Positions 34,824 through 44,028 are shown, counted from the stretch's first letter. The stretch is DNA of 64,000 nt from Salinilacustrithrix sp034522155 (GCA_034522155.1 JAXHLP010000002.1:248001-312000), one strand, 5' to 3'. The notes: generated by a model from the letters alone, not told the origin. Numbers and translations: made by a program.

Positions 34824-36110
34824 GTGAGCACCACCACCGACCCACCGTCGAAGCCGTCCGAGTCGCCGCTGGCCGATCCGATGTTCTGGCGCCAGCCGCT
34901 CGAGGATCGCATGGCGCAGTTCGCCGAGATCCGCGAGGAGGGGCCCTTCGTCCCGGTCGAGTTCGACAACATGCTCACCGGTGAGTCCGAACGCTTCTAC
35001 GCCGTCACCCGCTACGACGAGATCGTCGACATCAGCCGCCGGCCCGAGGAGTTCTGCTCGGGCCAGGGGGCGGTCTCGATCCCCGACATGCCCGAGGAGG
35101 CGCTCGAGTTCTTCGGCTCGTTCATCAACATGGACGATCCACGCCACAAGCGCCAGCGCGGGATCGTGGCGCGCTCGTTCACTCCCCGCCAGCTCCAGGG
35201 GGTGCTCGACTCGGTCGAACACATCGCCAGCGAGGTCATCGACGGCTTCTGCGAACAGGGCGAGGCCGACCTGGTCGAGGTGCTGAGCCAGCCCTACCCG
35301 CTGCTGGTGATCTGCGACATGATGGGCATCCCCCGCAGCGAGTTCGACACCGTCCTCCGAGCCACCAACGTGATCCTCGGTGGCGGCGATCCCGAGTTCA
35401 TGGGCGACGGCGATCCGCTCACCGCGCTGTTCGAGGCGGGCATGCAGCTCACCAGCCTCATGAACGAGGTCGCCGAGGAGCGTCGCGAGAACCCGACCGA
35501 CGACCTCACCTCGAAGCTGGTCCACACCGATCTCGACGAGGACATGCTCGCTCCCAACGAGATCGCGCCGTTCTTCATCCTCCTCGCCGTCGCGGGCAAC
35601 GACACCACCCGAAACGCCATCAGCCACGGCATGAACCTGCTCAGCCAGAACCCCGAGCAGCGCCGCATCTGGCAGGACGACATCGAGGGTGTGACCCCGA
35701 CCGCGGTCGAGGAGATCGTCCGCGTCGCGTCGCCGGTCACGTTCATGCGCCGCACCGCCACCGGCGACGCCGAGGTGTCGGGCCACCAGTTCCACGAGGG
35801 CGACAAGGTCGTCCTCTTCTACGGCGCCGGCAACCGCGATCCCCGCGAGTTCGATGACCCCGAGACCTTCGACGTGCGCCGCGACCCCAACCCCCACATC
35901 GGCTTCGGCGGTCCCGGCCCGCATTTCTGCCTCGGGGCCCACCTCGCCCGCCGCGAGGTGTCGGTCGTGTTCCGCCAGCTGCTCCAGCGCCTGCCCGACA
36001 TCGAGGTGAGCGGCGACGTCGTGCCGCTCGCGGCCATGGGCATCCCGCTGGTCGGCGGCCTCAAGCGAATGCCGGTCACCTTCACCCCGACCGAGCCCGT
36101 CGGCGGCTGA
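34824..36110 (+). CDS. Cytochrome P450
   Basis: 428-residue P450. I-helix LLAVAGNDTTRNAISHG, K-helix ExxR in VEEIVRVASP, haem loop HIGFGGPGPHFCLGAHLARREV with the Cys ligand. GTG 34824 follows AAGGGGGC; the ATG at 34773 would start inside a probable operator. It is related to, but clearly distinct from, the P450 at 10505-11761, and both are paired with TetR regulators. An acyl-CoA synthetase about 4 kb downstream and an acyl-CoA dehydrogenase about 11 kb downstream hint at lipid or terpenoid catabolism, but the substrate is unknown. Confidence 0.93.
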   Translation: MSTTTDPPSKPSESPLADPMFWRQPLEDRMAQFAEIREEGPFVPVEFDNMLTGESERFYAVTRYDEIVDISRRPEEFCSGQGAVSIPDMPEEALEFFGSFINMDDPRHKRQRGIVARSFTPRQLQGVLDSVEHIASEVIDGFCEQGEADLVEVLSQPYPLLVICDMMGIPRSEFDTVLRATNVILGGGDPEFMGDGDPLTALFEAGMQLTSLMNEVAEERRENPTDDLTSKLVHTDLDEDMLAPNEIAPFFILLAVAGNDTTRNAISHGMNLLSQNPEQRRIWQDDIEGVTPTAVEEIVRVASPVTFMRRTATGDAEVSGHQFHEGDKVVLFYGAGNRDPREFDDPETFDVRRDPNPHIGFGGPGPHFCLGAHLARREVSVVFRQLLQRLPDIEVSGDVVPLAAMGIPLVGGLKRMPVTFTPTEPVGG

Positions 36111-36130
36111 GCACCCTGGCGAGCTCTCGC

Positions 36131-36171
36131 CGCCGACAACGCCACGACGCCGACAACGCCACGACGCCGAC
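36131..36171. repeat. 17-bp tandem repeat
   Basis: CGCCGACAACGCCACGA occurs twice in tandem plus a 7-bp partial copy, in the 120-nt gap between the P450 stop and the beta-propeller gene. No gene is seen in the gap. Confidence 0.7.
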
Positions 36172-36230
36172 CGGGAAGTCCTGGGGCGACCGCACCGCTT
36201 CGGCGGTGACCAGGCGGTAGCGTCGGCTTG

Positions 36231-37364
36231 GTGTCAGGCCGCTCCTCGATGCTGCTCGTGGTCACCGCGGTGGTGCTGGCCACTGGCGTCGCCATCGTCG
36301 GTGCCGCGCCGTTCGAGCCGCGGCCCGAACCCACCCGCGCGTCCGACATCGTCTTCTACGCCGGCGGCGCGTATCCCGACAGCATCGCGGTCACCGGCGC
36401 CGGGGCCGAGACCAGCTTCCGGGGGCTCACGGTCAACGGCGACTTCCGCCCGGTGACCGGCCCCGGCAACGACTACGACGGCGACGGCTACGACGACATC
36501 CTCTGGTACGGCCGGGGATCGACCCAGGACTACGTCTGGTACGGCGGGCCCGACGGGTTCCACAGCGTCGCCGTGTCGATCAGCGGCGACTACCTGCCGG
36601 TCACCGGGCCGGGATGGGACGCCAACGGCGACGGGCGCACCGACATCTTCTGGTACCAAGCCGGCCGCGGGGCCGACTACCTCTGGCTCGGGCGCGGCAA
36701 CCGCACCTTCCAGAGCCGTGCCCGGCCGGTGAGCGGCGACTACCAGCCGATCCCGGGGTACTTCGACGGTGACGATCACGGCGACATCCTCTGGTACGCG
36801 CCAGGAGGCGCCGACGACTACCTGTGGCGGTTCCGATCGGCCGGCACCTACCGCAACGAGTCGGTCCGCATCAACGGCAACTACCGGCCGGTGGCGCCGA
36901 TCGTGCCCGACCTCACCGGCAACGGGCTCACCGACATCCTCTGGTACGGCCCGGGCAGCACCGGCGACTACCTCTGGTCCTTCCGCGACGACGGCTCCCA
37001 CGTCGACCGCGAGGTCTCGATCAGCGGCACCTACACACCCCTGGCCGGTGATTTCGACGGCGACGGTGTCGGCGACGTGTTCTGGTACCGACCGGGTAGC
37101 GGCACCGAGTACGCGTGGTTCTTCCGCTCCGACGGCACCCACGCCGACCGGGCCTACAGCGTCAACGGCGACTACATCCCGGTGGTGTCGGGCAGCAACG
37201 GCTTCGACCGCAACGGCACCACCGACATCTTCTGGTACGCGCCCGGCCCCGCCGGCGACTTCCTCTGGCAGGGACGGTCCAACCGGACCTTTGCGTCGTC
37301 CCCGCTGCCCATCCGCAACGCCTACCTGCCCCTCGTCGGCGGCTTCCTGGACGACCCGTCATGA
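36231..37364 (+). CDS. Secreted FG-GAP-like seven-bladed beta-propeller protein
   Basis: 377 residues. An N-terminal membrane/signal segment (about 6-25) precedes six complete repeats of about 47-50 residues with the signature V/ISGDY.PV...D.DGDG..DI.WY..G...DYLW. A seventh blade appears split between the N-terminus (SDIVFYAGGAYPDSIAV) and the C-terminus (IRNAYLPLVGG), the velcro closure typical of propellers. Asp-rich DGDG turns suggest calcium sites. GTG 36231 is preferred; TTG 36228 and ATG 36249 are alternatives. Its stop overlaps the MauE-like start by 4 nt. The methylamine dehydrogenase heavy chain is also seven-bladed, which motivates the complex hypothesis. A truncated relative is at 12830. 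Confidence 0.85.
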   Translation: MSGRSSMLLVVTAVVLATGVAIVGAAPFEPRPEPTRASDIVFYAGGAYPDSIAVTGAGAETSFRGLTVNGDFRPVTGPGNDYDGDGYDDILWYGRGSTQDYVWYGGPDGFHSVAVSISGDYLPVTGPGWDANGDGRTDIFWYQAGRGADYLWLGRGNRTFQSRARPVSGDYQPIPGYFDGDDHGDILWYAPGGADDYLWRFRSAGTYRNESVRINGNYRPVAPIVPDLTGNGLTDILWYGPGSTGDYLWSFRDDGSHVDREVSISGTYTPLAGDFDGDGVGDVFWYRPGSGTEYAWFFRSDGTHADRAYSVNGDYIPVVSGSNGFDRNGTTDIFWYAPGPAGDFLWQGRSNRTFASSPLPIRNAYLPLVGGFLDDPS

Positions 37365-37897
37365 CGCTGCTCACCACGCCGCTCCACCTGCTCGCCCTCG
37401 TGCTGGTCATCAGCGGCGCCGACAAGCTCGGTGACCCGACGCCGGCCACCACCGCCATGCGCGAGACCGGCCTGCCCGGTGTGGGCACCGCTCCCTGGCC
37501 GGGACGAGTGCTCGGCGTGATCGAGGTGGGCGTCGGCGGCGCGGTCCTCGCGTTCGGTGGCCCGGTCGCCGCTGGCGCCATGGTCGCCACCTACCTCAGC
37601 TTCGGTGTGTTCCTCGTGCTGCTCCAGCGCCGTGCCGCCGAGGATGTCGGTTGCGGGTGCTTCGGGGCCAGCAGCGCTCCTCCCGGGCCCGTCCATCTCG
37701 TCATCGACGCCGCCGCCGCCGGGGTCGCCCTGGCCGCCGTGATCCTCGGCGCCCCCGACCTCGTCGCCGTGGTCGACGAGGGTGCCGTGGTCCTGATCAC
37801 CCATGTCCTCCTCGTGGTCACGGGCGCGGCGCTGGTGGTCGCCTCGTCCAGTGTCATGGAAGACGTCAAGCACCGTCGGGAGCTGCTGCGCACATGA
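37361..37897 (+). CDS. MauE-like membrane protein
   Basis: 178 residues with four predicted membrane helices (about 5-22, 45-65, 70-90, 110-150), matching the MauE/DoxX-like fold: ALVLVISGADKLGDP at the start and FLVLLQRRAAEDVGCGCFG with a Cys pair near the middle. MauE is needed for periplasmic disulfide formation in the methylamine dehydrogenase light chain. It overlaps its neighbours by 4 nt on both sides, upstream with the propeller and downstream with the Cys-rich MauA-like gene. The extra C-terminal helix (ITHVLLVVTGAALVVAS) precedes a basic tail. Confidence 0.82.
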   Translation: MTLLTTPLHLLALVLVISGADKLGDPTPATTAMRETGLPGVGTAPWPGRVLGVIEVGVGGAVLAFGGPVAAGAMVATYLSFGVFLVLLQRRAAEDVGCGCFGASSAPPGPVHLVIDAAAAGVALAAVILGAPDLVAVVDEGAVVLITHVLLVVTGAALVVASSSVMEDVKHRRELLRT

Positions 37898-38781
37898 GCC
37901 TCACCGCCACCGTCACCGACCGGGCCACCCAGTTCCTCGGTCGCCGGACCTCACGACGCGGGTTCCTCGCCCGCAGCGCCCTCGTCGGCAGCGCCCTGGC
38001 GGTCGCCGGCAAGGAGTTCGTGCTCGAACCACGATCGGCCTACGCCGCCACCTGCAGCTGCATCGGCCGCAACTGCAACTGCGGCGCCCTGTGCTGCGAC
38101 GGCTACACCGAGTTCTGCTGCGCCATCTACGGCGACAACGAGTGCCCCGCCGGCACCGTGCTCGCTGGCTGGTGGAAGGTCGACGGCTCGAGCTACTGCA
38201 ACGGCCAGGCCCGCTACTACATGGACTGCAACGATCGGTGCGGCGGGTGTGGCTGCGGCTCCAACGGGGTGTGTTCGGGCAGCTGCACCGGCGCCGGTTG
38301 CCAGTGCCGCAGCTGCGGGAACCGCAAGGACGGCTGCACCCACTTCCGCTACGGCAACTGCAACAACCATGTCGCGTGCGTCGGCCCGATCATGTGCCGG
38401 GTCGTGACCTGCACCAAGCCGTGGGACATCGATCCCGCCTGCTCCACCGCCAGCCGGGTCGACAACGCCACCCGCAACCACCACCGGCCATGCCTCGAGG
38501 AGCCCGAGGAGGTCGTCCTCGGCGGTTCGCTCGACTCGGTCAGTTCCGTCGAAGGGGGTCTGCGGATCCGCGGCCGCGCCGTCGATCCGAACACCTCGCG
38601 ACCCCACGTCCAGATCTTCGTCGACCGCCAGCCGGTCCAGACCGCGCTCGCCACCGATGGCACCTACGACCTCACCATCCGCGTCGGCCCCGGCCCCCAC
38701 GAGGTGTGCGTCTCGTTGCCGGCCGTCAACGCCCGGGAGGCCACCCGCCTGGGTTGTCGCACCGTGACGAGGTCGGTCTGA
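37894..38781 (+). CDS. Tat-exported Cys-rich protein, methylamine dehydrogenase light-chain-like
   Basis: 295 residues. Twin-arginine signal RRTSRRGFLARSAL (17-30) with hydrophobic core to about 50. A domain with about 26 cysteines (54-200) follows: ATCSCIGRNCNCGALCCDG, AGTVLAGWWKVDGSSYC, ARYYMDCNDRC, NHVACVGPIMCRVVTC. Spacing resembles the disulfide-rich MauA light chain, including Trp93-Trp94 at the position of the first TTQ tryptophan. The second TTQ tryptophan is not obvious (Trp177 lies further on), so cofactor formation is uncertain. A beta-sandwich-like tail (about 205-295, VVLGGSLDSVSSVEGGLRIRG) is an addition not found in MauA. It overlaps MauE by 4 nt and sits directly before the MauD-like gene. 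Confidence 0.75.
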   Translation: MSLTATVTDRATQFLGRRTSRRGFLARSALVGSALAVAGKEFVLEPRSAYAATCSCIGRNCNCGALCCDGYTEFCCAIYGDNECPAGTVLAGWWKVDGSSYCNGQARYYMDCNDRCGGCGCGSNGVCSGSCTGAGCQCRSCGNRKDGCTHFRYGNCNNHVACVGPIMCRVVTCTKPWDIDPACSTASRVDNATRNHHRPCLEEPEEVVLGGSLDSVSSVEGGLRIRGRAVDPNTSRPHVQIFVDRQPVQTALATDGTYDLTIRVGPGPHEVCVSLPAVNAREATRLGCRTVTRSV

Positions 38782-39582
38782 ATGGGGTTCCTGGTCCTCG
38801 GCCTCGCGGTGGTCACCGCCCTGCTCGCCGTGCTGGTGGTCGGCCTGCTGCGCAGCCACGCCGAGATCCTGCGGGCCCTGCACGACAACGGCATCGTGCT
38901 CGACCCCGACCGCGAGCAGACCCACGCCCACGACCACGCCGGCGCGGCCCGCGAGCCGACCATCAACACGCAGCCGGGCGTGCCCAGCCCCCGCACCGGT
39001 GCCGCGGCCCGAGCCGCCGACCTGTCGGGCACGAGCCCCGACGGCAGCGCCCGTGCCGTGGCCGTCACCGGCCGCGAGCACGCCACCTTGCTTGCCTTTC
39101 TCACCAGCGGCTGCAGCACCTGCGCCGGCTTCTGGGCCGACTTCGGTCGGGGCATCGACCTGCCGCCGGAGACCCGCCTCGTCGTGGTGACTCGCGGCGA
39201 CGACGGTGAGAGTCCTGCCGCCGTCGCCGAGCTCGCCAGCCCCGACCTCACCGTGGTGATGTCCACTCAGGCCTGGGACGACTACTCCATCCCGGTCGCT
39301 CCGTACTTCGTCCTCGTCGACGGGCGCAGCGGCCTGGTGGCGGGGGAGGGAGCCGCGGCCACCTGGGAGCGGGTCCAGACCCTGCTCGGCAAGGCTTTGG
39401 CCGATGCCGGCTACGACGGACAGAACCGCCTGACCCGCCGCGACCTGTTCTCCCGGCGGCCCGAGGAGAGCCGGGCCGACCGCGACCTGGCCGACGCGGG
39501 GATCCTGCCCGGTGACCCGCGGCTGTACCACGAGTCGTGGCCGGTGGCCGACGACGATCCGAGCCGGGGAGGCCCGGACTGA
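38782..39582 (+). CDS. MauD-like membrane-anchored thioredoxin-fold protein
   Basis: 266 residues. An N-terminal membrane helix (3-23) and a His/Ala-rich linker lead to a thioredoxin-like domain (about 98-205) with ATLLAFLTSGCSTCAGFWADF carrying the CxxC motif CSTC, and the cis-Pro region IPVAPYFVLVDG. MauD is the disulfide exchange partner of the MauA light chain, so this protein would mature the upstream Cys-rich protein. It begins immediately after the stop of that gene. The charged C-terminal tail (about 215-266) is variable. Confidence 0.85.
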   Translation: MGFLVLGLAVVTALLAVLVVGLLRSHAEILRALHDNGIVLDPDREQTHAHDHAGAAREPTINTQPGVPSPRTGAAARAADLSGTSPDGSARAVAVTGREHATLLAFLTSGCSTCAGFWADFGRGIDLPPETRLVVVTRGDDGESPAAVAELASPDLTVVMSTQAWDDYSIPVAPYFVLVDGRSGLVAGEGAAATWERVQTLLGKALADAGYDGQNRLTRRDLFSRRPEESRADRDLADAGILPGDPRLYHESWPVADDDPSRGGPD

Positions 39583-40094
39583 TGCGCATCGAGGGACACG
39601 GCATCGCCGTCGAGCTCCCGTCGGGCTGGGAGGGCGAGATCAACCGTCGGTCCGACCCCGGGCCCGGCGACGACACGGTGTCCGCCGCTGGCAACGGCAC
39701 CGAGGCTCGCGGCGCCGACGCGGCCAGCGCGGACGAACACCCCGTCACCCATCTCGCCAACTTCAGCCTGCCCGGCGGCCGCGGCGACTTCGGCAGCGCC
39801 GCCGTCGAGCGGATGCAGGCCGACGACGTGCTCGTGTGCCTGGTCGAGTACGGCCCGGCCGAGGCCGACACCCCGCTGTTCGCCACCCAGGGGGTGCCCA
39901 CCGTCACTCCGGCGCAGTTCTCGCCGTCGCAGATGCAGCGCACCATCGCCGGCATGAGCGGCACCCAGGCGTTCTTCACCGCGGGCGGCCGGGCCTTCTG
40001 CCTCTACGCCGTGGTCGGCAGCCACGCTCGCCGGCGCGGCCTGGTGCCCCAGGTCAACGAGCTGCTCCAGACCCTGTCGATCCAGCCGGCCTGA
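39582..40094 (+). CDS. Small conserved-type protein of the Mau-like operon
   Basis: 170 residues, no membrane segment. The N-terminus MRIEGHGIAVELPSGWEGEINR resembles the start of small lipid/ligand-binding domains that open with GxxxxLPxGWE, and a later part reads VTPAQFSPSQMQRTIAGMSGTQAFFTAGGRAFCLYAVVG. The ATG at 39582 shares one nucleotide with the previous stop, so it belongs to the operon as its fifth gene. No function recognised; it could be a cytosolic quality or assembly factor. Confidence 0.72.
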   Translation: MRIEGHGIAVELPSGWEGEINRRSDPGPGDDTVSAAGNGTEARGADAASADEHPVTHLANFSLPGGRGDFGSAAVERMQADDVLVCLVEYGPAEADTPLFATQGVPTVTPAQFSPSQMQRTIAGMSGTQAFFTAGGRAFCLYAVVGSHARRRGLVPQVNELLQTLSIQPA

Positions 40095-40183
40095 GCGGCC
40101 CGACGTCGGCCCGGCTCAAGGGCATAGGGTCCGCCACCGGCGCCGCCCGCGCCGTCCCGAAGCAGTCCAGGGGGAGCTGAGCC

Positions 40184-41719
40184 ATGCGTGTCCCGTTGAC
40201 CGTCCGCGACCACATCGATCGCGCCGAGCTCGTCTATGGCGATCGGGTCGCCTTCGTCGACGAGGCCGACCAGCCCGCCGAGTCGTGGGGCGAGGTCACC
40301 TACCGTCGCATGGCCGAGCTCGCCCGAGCCCAGGCCGCAGGCCTCGACGCCCTCGGGGTCGGGCTGGGCGAGCGGGTGGCCGTCGTCAGCCACAACTCGG
40401 CGCGGCTGCTCACCTCGTTCTTCGGTGTCAGCGCGTACGGGCGGGTGCTCGTGCCCATCAACTTCCGTCTCGGCGCCGACGAGGTCCGCTACATCGTCGA
40501 GCACTCGGGCGCGTCGGTGCTGCTCGTCGATCCCGCCCTCGACGACGCGCTCGGCGACGTCGACGCCGAGCACCGGTTCGTGCTCGGGGCCGAGACCGAC
40601 GAGGCCCTCCACCGCTTCGACACCGAACCGGTCGTCTGGGAGCCCGACGAGGACGCCACCGCCACCATCAACTACACCAGCGGCACCACCGCCCGGCCCA
40701 AGGGCGTACAACTCACCCACCGCAACCTCTGGCTCAACGCGGCGACCTTCGGCTGGCACATGGGCGTGAACGACCGCGACGTGTACCTCCATACGCTGCC
40801 GATGTTCCACTGCAACGGCTGGGGGATGGTGTACGCAGTCACCGGCATGGGCGGAAGACACATCGTGCTCCGCCAGGTCGAGGGCAACGAGATCCTGCGC
40901 CGGGTCGACCACCACGGCGTGAGCCTCATGTGCGGCGCGCCCACCGTCGGCTCGATGGTGCTCGACGCGGCCAAGGACTGGGACGGGTCGATCCCCGGCG
41001 CGGGCACCAACCGCTGGGTCATGGCCGGCGCGCCGCCGCCCACCGCCACCATCGAAGCCGTCGAGCGCGACCTCGGCTGGGAGTTCGTCCAGATCTACGG
41101 CCTGACCGAAACCTCGCCGCTGCTCACCATCAACCGCAGCCGGGCCGAGTACGACGATCTGTCGCCCGACGAGCGGGCCCGCAAGCTCAGCCGCGCCGGC
41201 GCCCCCGCTCTCGGCGTGCAGCTGAAGACCAGTGGGTCGGGCGAGGTGCTGGCCCGCTCCAACGTCGTGCTCGAGGGCTACTGGGACAACCCCTCGGCCT
41301 CCGCCGCCGCGCTCGAGGGCGGCTGGTTCCACACCGGCGACGGCGGGGTCATCGACGAGGAGCACTACCTCTCGATCTCCGACCGCAAGAAGGACGTGAT
41401 CATCTCCGGTGGTGAGAACGTGTCGTCGATCGAAGTCGAGGACTGCCTGTTCTCCCACCCCGACGTGGCCGAGGTGGCGGTGATCGGCATCCCCCACGAG
41501 CAGTGGGGCGAGACGGTCACCGCGCTCGTGGTGCTCGCCGACGGGGCCAGCGCCGACGAGCAGGCCCTCATCGACCACTGCCGCGAGCGCCTCGCCCACT
41601 ACAAGTGCCCGACCAGCGTCGAGTTCCGCGACGAGCTCGCCCGCACCGCCACCGGCAAGCTCCAGAAGTTCAAGCTCCGGGCGCCCTACTGGGAGGGCCG
41701 CGACCGCCAGGTCGGATAG
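40184..41719 (+). CDS. Acyl-CoA synthetase (AMP-forming)
   Basis: 511-residue ANL-family ligase. It has the P-loop-like NYTSGTTARPKGVQLTH, the A5 motif YGLTETSPLL, the A7 motif HTGDGG, the A8 hinge SDRKKDVIISGGENVSS and the A10 lysine in TATGKLQKFKLR. It activates a carboxylic acid to its CoA thioester through an acyl-adenylate. Sequence style matches medium/long-chain or aromatic acyl-CoA ligases of fatty acid catabolism. GGGGGAG precedes the ATG. It is separated by 89 nt from the Mau-like operon, so co-transcription is possible but not implied. Substrate unknown. Confidence 0.93.
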   Translation: MRVPLTVRDHIDRAELVYGDRVAFVDEADQPAESWGEVTYRRMAELARAQAAGLDALGVGLGERVAVVSHNSARLLTSFFGVSAYGRVLVPINFRLGADEVRYIVEHSGASVLLVDPALDDALGDVDAEHRFVLGAETDEALHRFDTEPVVWEPDEDATATINYTSGTTARPKGVQLTHRNLWLNAATFGWHMGVNDRDVYLHTLPMFHCNGWGMVYAVTGMGGRHIVLRQVEGNEILRRVDHHGVSLMCGAPTVGSMVLDAAKDWDGSIPGAGTNRWVMAGAPPPTATIEAVERDLGWEFVQIYGLTETSPLLTINRSRAEYDDLSPDERARKLSRAGAPALGVQLKTSGSGEVLARSNVVLEGYWDNPSASAAALEGGWFHTGDGGVIDEEHYLSISDRKKDVIISGGENVSSIEVEDCLFSHPDVAEVAVIGIPHEQWGETVTALVVLADGASADEQALIDHCRERLAHYKCPTSVEFRDELARTATGKLQKFKLRAPYWEGRDRQVG

Positions 41720-41729
41720 GCCGCTCCTC

Positions 41730-41744
41730 GCTCCCGGAGGGAGC
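41730..41744 (+). terminator. Hairpin after the acyl-CoA synthetase
   Basis: GCTCCC-GGA-GGGAGC is a perfect 6-bp stem with a 3-nt loop, 10 nt after the stop and followed by TCGTCGTTTCT. Probable terminator with a weak U-tract. Confidence 0.5.
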
Positions 41745-41824
41745 TCGTCGTTTCTGAAGTTCCTCGGCGGGGCCTCGGAAACTCCGTTCCGGGCGATGTC
41801 CTGAGTTGCCATTAGCCTGGCGGA

Positions 41825-42301
41825 GTGAGCGTCGTCCGCCACCTCCTGCTCACGACCGCGGCGGTCGTGGTCGCCATCGGCGGCACCGCCGGCGTGGCCG
41901 GGGCCCACACCGAGGTGCAGCGGGCCACGCCCGGGCCGGGCGAGGTCGTCACCGGCGCGCCCGAGGCGGTCGAGCTGCGCTTCCTCGATCCGGTCCTGCC
42001 CGGGGTGCGCATCGACGTCTCCGATGCCGACGAGCGTGCCGTCGCCGGCCTGGGCGACGTCACCGTCGACGACGGCAATCGCCGCGCCCGCGTCGGCTTC
42101 GCGCCCCTCGACCCCGGGGTCTACGTGGTGACCATCGAGTTCGTGGCCGAGGACGGCGACCGCCAGCGGGAGGCCTACCGGTTCACCGTCGAGGCCGCCG
42201 GCGAGCCTCGCGACCCCAGCGGGCTGGTGGGCGCGGCCGGGGCGACCGCCGGGCTCGCCGCGGCGTTCGGGGCCGCGCTCTGGCGCCGGACCAGAAGCTG
42301 A
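41825..42301 (+). CDS. CopC-domain protein
   Basis: 158 residues. A signal peptide (about 5-27) is cleaved before HTEVQRATPGPGEVV, so the mature N-terminal His could coordinate copper as in CopC proteins; the beta-sandwich continues with PEAVELRFLDPV and PGVYVVTIEFVAEDG. A C-terminal membrane helix (about 133-153) followed by RRTRS anchors it. It starts with GTG. No CopD is adjacent, so it may act alone as a periplasmic copper-binding protein. A related small secreted gene follows 93 nt later. Confidence 0.83.
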   Translation: MSVVRHLLLTTAAVVVAIGGTAGVAGAHTEVQRATPGPGEVVTGAPEAVELRFLDPVLPGVRIDVSDADERAVAGLGDVTVDDGNRRARVGFAPLDPGVYVVTIEFVAEDGDRQREAYRFTVEAAGEPRDPSGLVGAAGATAGLAAAFGAALWRRTRS

Positions 42302-42394
42302 ACCCACCACGACACAGCCGCCCACCACGACCACGGCGACCTGGTTGCCTCGGCGGGTTGGCTTCGTGGACGACCGCACCGACACGATGTCGCC

Positions 42395-42685
42395 ATGCGC
42401 AGATGCGTCGCGGTCCTGGTCCTGGTGCTCGCCACCCTGGGCGCGCTCGGCTCGACCCAGGCCAACGCGGGGGAGCCGTCGACGACGTCGACCACGATCG
42501 GCGACGCGCCACCGGCGCCCGACATCATCCCCGAGCCCGACTCGGGGTCCGCGCCCGAGGACCCGGGCGACCGGGGCGGGGTGCTGCAGACCGTGCTGTT
42601 CGTCGCCGTACTCGGCGGCATCGGCGGCATCGGCTACCTCGTGGTGCGCGAGAGCCGCCGGGCCCGGGCGAACCGGGGCTTCTAG
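42395..42685 (+). CDS. Small secreted/membrane protein
   Basis: 96 residues. Signal peptide (about 5-25, ending QANAG), a short Pro/Thr/Asp-rich extracellular segment and a C-terminal membrane helix (about 64-82, VLQTVLFVAVLGGIGGIGYLVV) with a basic tail. The layout resembles the Thr-rich protein at 5660. It is convergent with the metalloprotease gene, whose stop codon abuts its own. No function recognised. Confidence 0.7.
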   Translation: MRRCVAVLVLVLATLGALGSTQANAGEPSTTSTTIGDAPPAPDIIPEPDSGSAPEDPGDRGGVLQTVLFVAVLGGIGGIGYLVVRESRRARANRGF

Positions 42686-44028
42686 TCAGAGATACTCGTC
42701 GCAGCCGGTGAAGTCGTCGACGAACCCGGCGCGGAACGCGGCGGTCCGCTCGAACGCCGAGGTGTCGGCGCCGTCGCCGATCGTCAGGAACGCGATCATG
42801 ATCTCGTCGAGGTCGCCGGGGGAGAGGACGAGCTCCTGTTCGGGGATCTCGCCGGCGAACTGGGCCGCGGCGTAGACGCCGGTGAGGCAGTCGGCATGGA
42901 GGCGTTCGTCGTGGTCGTCGTCGGTCACGTCGAACAGGTCGAGCTGGTGCTGGGCGGCGTTGGCGTACAGTCGGGCCAGCTCGCCGCCGAAGGCGAAGTC
43001 GCCGATGTCGGCCAGCGTCGGCGCCAGCTCGCTGTCGTCGTAGTACACGGTGTCGTCGGCCACGCAGTAGAAGGAGGCCGATATCAGCTCCTCGGCCGCG
43101 AGGTCGTCGTCGCCGCAGCTGACCTCGTCGTCGCCGGGCGTCACCGCCTCGATCTCCTCGATCGGGTCCCAACGCCGGTCGAGGTCGGCGAACAGATCGG
43201 CGTAGAACGACTCGAGGTCGGTCACGAGCGGGTCGAGCAGCTCGCCGATCGGGAGGTTGCCGCCCTGCTCCAGGTCGGTGACGCTGGCGAAGGGGATGGC
43301 CACCACCTGCGGTGGTTCGGCGTCGTAGGTGGTGCACGGCGCCGGCCCGCCCTCGAAGCCCTCCTGGAACGCCGACACCCGGTCGAAGCCGCTGCCGTGG
43401 GCCTGGGGGTCGGCGGCGCCGACGCCCAGGCTGTCGCGCAGCTCGAGGAACCCGCCGATGGCGTCGTCGAGCTCCTCGCCGGTGGCGCCGAACGCGTCGA
43501 TGCGTCCGGACACGTCGGCCACCCAGGAGCCGGCGAAGCAGTCGGCCTGCAGCTCGAGGGTGACCATCTCGCCGCGCACCCCGGCCCGGCTCTGGATGGC
43601 GTGGGCGTACTCGTGGGCCATGACCACGCCGACGGTGAGCGACCCGAACTCGTCCTGGAGCTCGGGGATGAGCGCCACCCGGTCCCAGGCGATGATGTCC
43701 TCCTGGGGGCAGTACAGGGCGTTCTCGGCCACGTCGGCGTAGTCGAGGGGCCGGACCCCGCACGGCGGTGGTTCGGTGTCGGGTCCGTAGGGGTAGAGCT
43801 GGGCCGGCGGCTCGAACGGCACGCCGTACAGCTCGGGCAGCTGCTCGCTCCAGAACGCATCGAGGTCCTCGAGCGCGAGGCGAACCACCTCGTCGGGCGC
43901 GGTCCGCGGCCCGTCGCCAGCCCTGGGGCCTCACCGAGGCCGAGCTCCGACTCCCGGCAGCCGGCCAGGGCCAGGACGGCCCCCACCACCGCGAGCCCCA
44001 CTGTGACGAGCGTCCGCGACCGGCCCAT
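42686..44028 (-). CDS. Neutral zinc metallopeptidase lipoprotein, apparent frameshift
   Basis: Starts with ATG 44028 and a lipoprotein signal peptide (VGLAVVGAVLALAGC, lipobox Cys at about residue 24), then changes frame near 43921-43923 where a G run is one base short; adding one base restores continuity into the frame ending at 42686. The protease part (about 400 residues) has the zinc motif HEYAHAIQ, a downstream ELQADCFAG glutamate ligand and paired cysteines, as in YpfJ-type metallopeptidases with two homologous halves. As sequenced, only a GTG-started cytosolic form (43888) could be made. A sequencing error or a genuine inactivating mutation are both possible. Confidence 0.75.
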
